A stretch of DNA of 64,000 bases from Brevibacillus brevis (GTDB taxonomy: Bacteria > Bacillota > Bacilli > Brevibacillales > Brevibacillaceae). Where the stretch lies: the NCBI RefSeq assembly GCF_001039275.2, contig NZ_CP030117.1, positions 2,418,001 through 2,482,000 of the forward strand. The letters are read 5' to 3'. Below, piece by piece: positions 60,481 through 64,000 of the stretch. A model generated the notes under the pieces. That model was not told the origin of the DNA, ran no database searches, and worked only from the letters and a program-made list of their open reading frames with translations. The number at the start of each line of letters is the position of its first letter. The stretch's first letter is position 1. Position numbers and translations under genes: made by a program.

Positions 60481-62640
60481 ATGGAAAAGAGTAAAAAAGC
60501 ACTACCAATAGTGCTGGCATCAGCGCTGGCCGCTACACCTTTTGTGTCAGTACCGCAGCAAGCACATGCTATTGAAAAATTGTCGGTAACGGCTGACAAC
60601 GATGGTGCAGGTAAAGAAAGTGACTACACCATTGAATTCAAGCTAGAAGAAGACCTGGATAGTGGAGAAACCATTACCATCGAATTCGATTCTGATTATG
60701 ATATCGACGATGACATTGATACGGATGATATTGATGCTAGCTTCGATGTGAAGAAAGTAAGTGTTGATGGAGAAGAAATTACAATCAAGACAGATGAAGA
60801 ATTAGAAAAAGGCGATAAAATTAAGATTAAAATTACGAGCGGTATCACGAATCCTGACGACAAAGGTTCATACAGCGTAAGTGTAGAAGCGGGCGACGAG
60901 GATTCGGAATCAGATGATGTAGATATCAAAAAAAGCAGCTCGAGCAGCAGTAGCAAGTCTAGCAATGATTACGCCGTATCGTTGAGCAGCAAAGCAGCAG
61001 GAGAAAAAGTCAGCCTCAAGCTTGGCAAAATTTCTCTCAAAGGAAGTGATGAGCTGGAGACTAACTCCACGATTACTGTCACTTTCCCAGAGAAAAACAT
61101 GTTGCCATCAAGCATTGATGAAGAGGATGTAAAAGTAAACGGTTATACAGCGAAATCTGTCAGTGTCAGTGGCAGTACGGTTGATGTCAAAATTCCGAGT
61201 GGTGCAGACGCAGATGATTACATCACCTTGGAATTTGACAAGGATGCTGGAATCGAGAATCCTGATTCCAGTGGCAAGCATGTTTTTAAAGTGAAATATG
61301 ATGGAACTACATACGAATCAGAAGATATTGAAATTACGAAGAACGGTTCCAGCTCTAGCAGCGCTTCCGACAGCTTTACAGTGAACCTGTCTGATCCGGG
61401 CGCAGGAGCTCGCTCCAGCTACACCTTTGATGCTGACTTTGGCAGCAAAGAATTGAAAGCGGATGGAGAACTGGTTCTCGAATTCCCATCATCTGACATG
61501 GTGCCGGGTATTTTGACTGCATCAGACTTTTTGCTCAATGGGAAACCAGCGAAAAAAGCAACAGCAGCTGGTAATAGAATCGCGTTGGTAGCCCCAACCG
61601 GCTTCAGTGCTAATAGCAGAGTGAAGGTTGAAGTTACTTATGGAGCGTGGATTTCCAATCCAAAAACGGCTGGCAGCTATACGTTGAAGGCTACTGTTTC
61701 CGGAAGAACCTTGGAATCCAAATCCTTCAGCGTTGGTGGCTCTTCTGTGAACCCGACGCCAACCAACCCAACCAATCCAACAACGCCAGTACCTGTACCA
61801 AATACAGCTACTAACAACAACACTGCAACTATCGCTTTGACACAAAATGCACTTGGCAAGCAGACGGGTGTGAACGTGGCAATCAAAGGATTAGGTGTTG
61901 GTCTGCAAAAGCAACGCGATTTTATCGAGATCGTATTCCCGGTAGGCTACAAGGTACCGGCTTACATCGCGCCAGCAAACATCTCTGTAAATGGTGTAGG
62001 AGCGAATTTCGTTGCGGTTCGTGGACAAAACGTACTGATTTATCCGTCTCAGGATATTCCTGCGGCAACAAACGCTAATATCGTGATCAATCCAGCAGCG
62101 AACATCGTAAACCCTGCTGTGAAAAACACATATAGCATCAGCGTATTTACTTCCGAAGAAAGAGGCTTGCTGTTTGCACGTGCTGTTGGTGTAGGAATGC
62201 CTTCCCCGGCTCAACCAAAGCCTGCAACGCCGACACCACAACAGCCGCAACAACCATCGACTGTTATTCCGGTGAACTCAGCTTCCTTTAAAGTAAATAC
62301 AGCAAACTTCACCCTGCATGGCAAAAACTATCCTCTCTCTGTAGCTCCTTACATTGCAGATGGAAATACGACCATGGTTCCAGCCCAATTCTTTAAAGAA
62401 GCACTGGCACTGACTACGCAATGGAACAATACAAGTGTTGCTGTTATCAGTGGAACCAAGGTTGTGAAGTTTACAGTTGGTTCGAAAACAGCTAAAGTAG
62501 GCAAAACGGAAATCCAATTGCCAACACCTGTTGTCCTGAAAAACGGCATGCCAATGATCCCAATCCGTACGGTTACGGATAATCTTGGTTACAAAGTCGG
62601 CTGGGATGCGAAAACTTCCAGTGTATTCGTTCACAAATAA
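60481..62640 (+). CDS. Secreted multi-domain repeat protein with C-terminal stalk (copper amine oxidase N-terminal-like) domain
   Basis: 719 residues. A signal peptide ends in QQAHA (about 31). Four diverged beta-rich modules follow (about 32-150, 162-290, 300-415, 435-570). Each carries a D/S-rich strand pattern, an ...NGxxA... turn in modules 2-4, and a closing NP...GSYxxxV strand (TNPDDKGSYSVSV, ENPDSSGKHVFKV, SNPKTAGSYTLKA, VNPAVKNTYSISV). Serine-rich linkers join them. Module 1 is extremely acidic. After a PQQPQQP linker (about 575-600) comes a stalk domain (NGMPMIPIRTVTDNLGYKVGWD). No SLH, LPXTG or active site is seen. A surface or matrix protein with an ECF promoter; function unknown. 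Confidence 0.78.
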   Translation: MEKSKKALPIVLASALAATPFVSVPQQAHAIEKLSVTADNDGAGKESDYTIEFKLEEDLDSGETITIEFDSDYDIDDDIDTDDIDASFDVKKVSVDGEEITIKTDEELEKGDKIKIKITSGITNPDDKGSYSVSVEAGDEDSESDDVDIKKSSSSSSSKSSNDYAVSLSSKAAGEKVSLKLGKISLKGSDELETNSTITVTFPEKNMLPSSIDEEDVKVNGYTAKSVSVSGSTVDVKIPSGADADDYITLEFDKDAGIENPDSSGKHVFKVKYDGTTYESEDIEITKNGSSSSSASDSFTVNLSDPGAGARSSYTFDADFGSKELKADGELVLEFPSSDMVPGILTASDFLLNGKPAKKATAAGNRIALVAPTGFSANSRVKVEVTYGAWISNPKTAGSYTLKATVSGRTLESKSFSVGGSSVNPTPTNPTNPTTPVPVPNTATNNNTATIALTQNALGKQTGVNVAIKGLGVGLQKQRDFIEIVFPVGYKVPAYIAPANISVNGVGANFVAVRGQNVLIYPSQDIPAATNANIVINPAANIVNPAVKNTYSISVFTSEERGLLFARAVGVGMPSPAQPKPATPTPQQPQQPSTVIPVNSASFKVNTANFTLHGKNYPLSVAPYIADGNTTMVPAQFFKEALALTTQWNNTSVAVISGTKVVKFTVGSKTAKVGKTEIQLPTPVVLKNGMPMIPIRTVTDNLGYKVGWDAKTSSVFVHK

Positions 62641-62659
62641 AAACTAGCTGGGACAAACG

Positions 62660-62699
62660 AAAAACCCCTTTCCGCTTTTCGGTCGGAAAGGGGTTTTTA
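62660..62699. terminator. Bidirectional terminator after the repeat protein gene
   Basis: AAAACCCCTTTCCG pairs with CGGAAAGGGGTTTT around a nine-base loop, with A-run left and T-run right. It also ends the minus-strand peptide gene. Confidence 0.9.
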
Positions 62700-62718
62700 A
62701 GTGTTTATCATCACTCGT

Positions 62719-62805
62719 TTATTGAAAGTAAAAAAACGTGGGAACGATGAGTGAGAGAATTAGAATGCCGATCAGGATTTTTGCAAAGAGCGATTGGTGT
62801 CTCAT
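62719..62805 (-). CDS. 28-residue membrane peptide, candidate Prli42-like protein
   Basis: ATG at 62805 has AAAGGAGG ten bases upstream. The peptide starts MRHQSLFAKILIGI, continues with a hydrophobic helix and ends VPTFFYFQ. The pattern, a short basic N-terminus, Lys-Ile, then a single helix with ILSLI, is that of the stressosome-anchoring miniprotein Prli42 of Bacilli and Listeria; identity is an inference from layout. It has its own minus-strand promoter and a terminator shared with the repeat protein gene. Confidence 0.6.
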   Translation of the reverse strand: MRHQSLFAKILIGILILSLIVPTFFYFQ

Positions 62806-62917
62806 TCTAATCAAACCTCCTTTCAGGGTTGAGGAAATTATCAGGTGATTCTGTAAGTGGCTGTGCTAGAATGAAGAAAAGGATATCATTGGCTTTCTTT
62901 TTTTCGTCCATGCTGAA

Positions 62918-62946
62918 ATTGTACCGAAATGTAGCCAATGAGACAA
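62918..62946 (-). promoter_or_regulatory. Sigma-A promoter of the Prli42-like peptide gene
   Basis: Read on the minus strand: TTGTCT (62946-62941), 17-bp spacer, TACAAT (62923-62918), about 113 bp before the start codon. A nine-base inverted pair TGTAAGTGG/CCACTTACA (62852-62860 and 62947-62955) brackets the region. Confidence 0.5.
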
Positions 62947-62970
62947 CCACTTACAAAAGGATGATGATTC

Positions 62971-63387
62971 GTGAGCGCACCGAAAAAAATTGCCCATATC
63001 GGCATTGCGGTAAAAAGCTTGGAAAAGACGCTTCCCTTTTATACCGAGCAATTGGGATTGGAGTTGGTTGGAACTGAAATCGTAGAAAGCGAACAAGTTC
63101 AAGTGGCATTTTTAAAGATCGGGGAAAGTCATATTGAATTACTAGAACCGCTAAGTGATGAGAGTCCGATAGCGAAATTTATGGAAAAACGCGGAGAAGG
63201 CATTCACCACATTGCTTTTGATGTGGATGACGTTACGAGTCGTCTAGCCACATTAAAAGAGCAAGGAGTACCTCTCATTCACGAGGTCCCCAAAGCGGGT
63301 GCGCACGATGCGCTGATCGGATTTTTGCATCCGAAGGCTGCGAATGGCGTCTTGTATGAGCTATGCCAATATCCGAAAGAATCATAG
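62971..63387 (+). CDS. mce: Methylmalonyl-CoA epimerase (VOC family)
   Basis: 138 residues from GTG 62971. Two VOC half-modules: KIAHIGIAVKSLEKTLPFYTEQLGLEL and GIHHIAFDVDDV, with the metal ligands His9, His near 77 and Glu in VLYELCQY. GFLHPKAANGVLYEL is typical of the epimerase. It interconverts (R)- and (S)-methylmalonyl-CoA, relevant to propionyl-CoA from Ile/Val breakdown by the neighbouring bkd pathway. Position matches yqjC of B. subtilis. Confidence 0.88.
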   Translation: MSAPKKIAHIGIAVKSLEKTLPFYTEQLGLELVGTEIVESEQVQVAFLKIGESHIELLEPLSDESPIAKFMEKRGEGIHHIAFDVDDVTSRLATLKEQGVPLIHEVPKAGAHDALIGFLHPKAANGVLYELCQYPKES

Positions 63388-63478
63388 CCGTTTACGTAGT
63401 AGAAAAATTTTTTTTGCGGTATACTGGAACTTGTGAATATGTACCAAAATCGGGCAGTACGATCAGGAGGTAACGAGT

Positions 63479-64000
63479 GTGAGTACGATCAACCAAGAGC
63501 GTTTGTTAAATGAATTTTTAGAGCTCGTCCAAATTGACAGTGAAACGAAGAACGAAGCAGAGATCAACAAGGTGCTCAAAGAAAAACTGATGGCGATGGG
63601 CTTTACCGTAGAAGAGGATGACGCAGCAGCGAAAACCGGACACGGTGCCAACAATCTGATCGCAACCTTGGAGGGAACTGGAAAAGGTCCAGTTATTCTG
63701 TTTAGCAGTCATATGGATACGGTTGTACCAGGAAACGGAATCAAGCCACAAATTCGCGATGGCTACATCTATTCCGATGGAACGACGATCCTCGGTGCGG
63801 ATGACAAAGCAGGAATCGCCGCGATCTTTGAAGGTATTCGCAGCATGAAAGAGCAAAACTTGCCACATCCAACGATCCAAGTCGTATTGACTGTGGGAGA
63901 AGAGTCTGGACTTGTAGGCTCCCGCGCAATGGATTCCAGCCTGCTGAAAGCAGAAATGGGCTTCATCCTCGATTCGGAAGGTCCAGTTGGAAAAATTACA
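63479..64000 (+). CDS. M20 family peptidase T-like enzyme (YqjE-type), 5' part
   Basis: GTG start eight bases after AGGAGG; 174 codons are visible before the window ends. The M20 metal motifs appear as FSSHMDTVVPG (His, Asp), LGADDKAGIAAI (bridging Asp) and VGEESGLVGSR (catalytic Glu and ligand). Such enzymes release N-terminal residues from tripeptides. A TATACT at 63420-63425 may be a -10 element. In B. subtilis yqjE lies near yqjC, as here. Confidence 0.9.
   Translation, partial: MSTINQERLLNEFLELVQIDSETKNEAEINKVLKEKLMAMGFTVEEDDAAAKTGHGANNLIATLEGTGKGPVILFSSHMDTVVPGNGIKPQIRDGYIYSDGTTILGADDKAGIAAIFEGIRSMKEQNLPHPTIQVVLTVGEESGLVGSRAMDSSLLKAEMGFILDSEGPVGKIT

Noticed and set aside
1-64000. CRISPR arrays, prophage, insertion sequences, tRNA or rRNA genes
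   Set aside because: No regularly spaced repeats, transposase or phage proteins, cloverleaf sequences or rRNA segments were recognised by reading; a tRNA or Rfam scan was not possible here.

Overview
The window reads as chromosomal DNA of an endospore-forming, low-to-mid GC Gram-positive bacterium of the Paenibacillaceae, most likely Brevibacillus (inference). The grounds are the complete spoIIIAA-AH operon with spoIVB and spo0A, the strong purine-rich Shine-Dalgarno (SD) sites, frequent GTG/TTG starts, and a gene order that follows the Bacillus subtilis lipM-mntR-yqhO-yqhP-yqhQ-yqhR-aroQ-yqhT-efp-spoIIIA-accBC-yqhY-nusB-folD-xseAB-ispA-dxs-tlyA-nadK-argR-recN-spoIVB-spo0A...bkd backbone. No tRNA, rRNA, CRISPR array, prophage or intact insertion sequence was seen.

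Layout: (1) 1-10.7 kb: 3' end of lipM, a D-amino acid transaminase, a secreted M28/PA-type protein whose catalytic residues look lost, a YkvI-like permease diverging from an FMN reductase, mntR, a patatin lipase, yqhP/Q/R, aroQ, a prolidase-type peptidase and efp. (2) 10.7-16.5 kb: an accessory block between efp and yqhV with an ANT(6)-type aminoglycoside nucleotidyltransferase, a 211-bp imperfect inverted-repeat element, an ECF sigma/anti-sigma pair, a DUF441 protein and comA/comB for sulfolactate synthesis. (3) 16.5-33.2 kb: yqhV, a CD1247-type protein, spoIIIAA-AH behind a sigma-E-like promoter, accBC, alkaline-shock-type proteins, nusB, a TsaD paralogue, folD, xseAB and ispA; an M3 peptidase is convergent. 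(4) 33.4-42 kb: dxs, tlyA, nadK, argR, recN, spoIVB, and spo0A with a sigma-H promoter and Spo0A boxes.

(5) 42-51.7 kb: an accessory stretch. It holds an AT-rich patch with a zinc-ribbon protein, a multiply frameshifted pseudogene and an unrecognised protein, then a beta-carbonic anhydrase overlapping a metallophosphoesterase, a LysR regulator divergent from a methyltransferase-VOC-methyltransferase operon, and a steA-steB-glycosyltransferase-MraY-like operon linked to the cell envelope. (6) 51.4-60.2 kb: yqzF, bkdR and the sigma-54-dependent bcd-lpdV-bkdAA-bkdAB-bkdB operon, without the ptb and buk genes of B. subtilis. It supplies branched-chain acyl-CoAs from Leu/Ile/Val. (7) 60.3-64 kb: a large secreted repeat protein behind an ECF-type promoter, a 28-residue Prli42-like membrane peptide, a methylmalonyl-CoA epimerase and the start of a PepT-like M20 peptidase.

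The strongest candidates for something undescribed are the secreted repeat protein and its ECF promoter, the two matching hairpin/micro-ORF leaders before spoIVB and steA, the long inverted-repeat element beside the ECF sigma gene, the degenerate M28 protein, and the decayed two-gene unit after spo0A.
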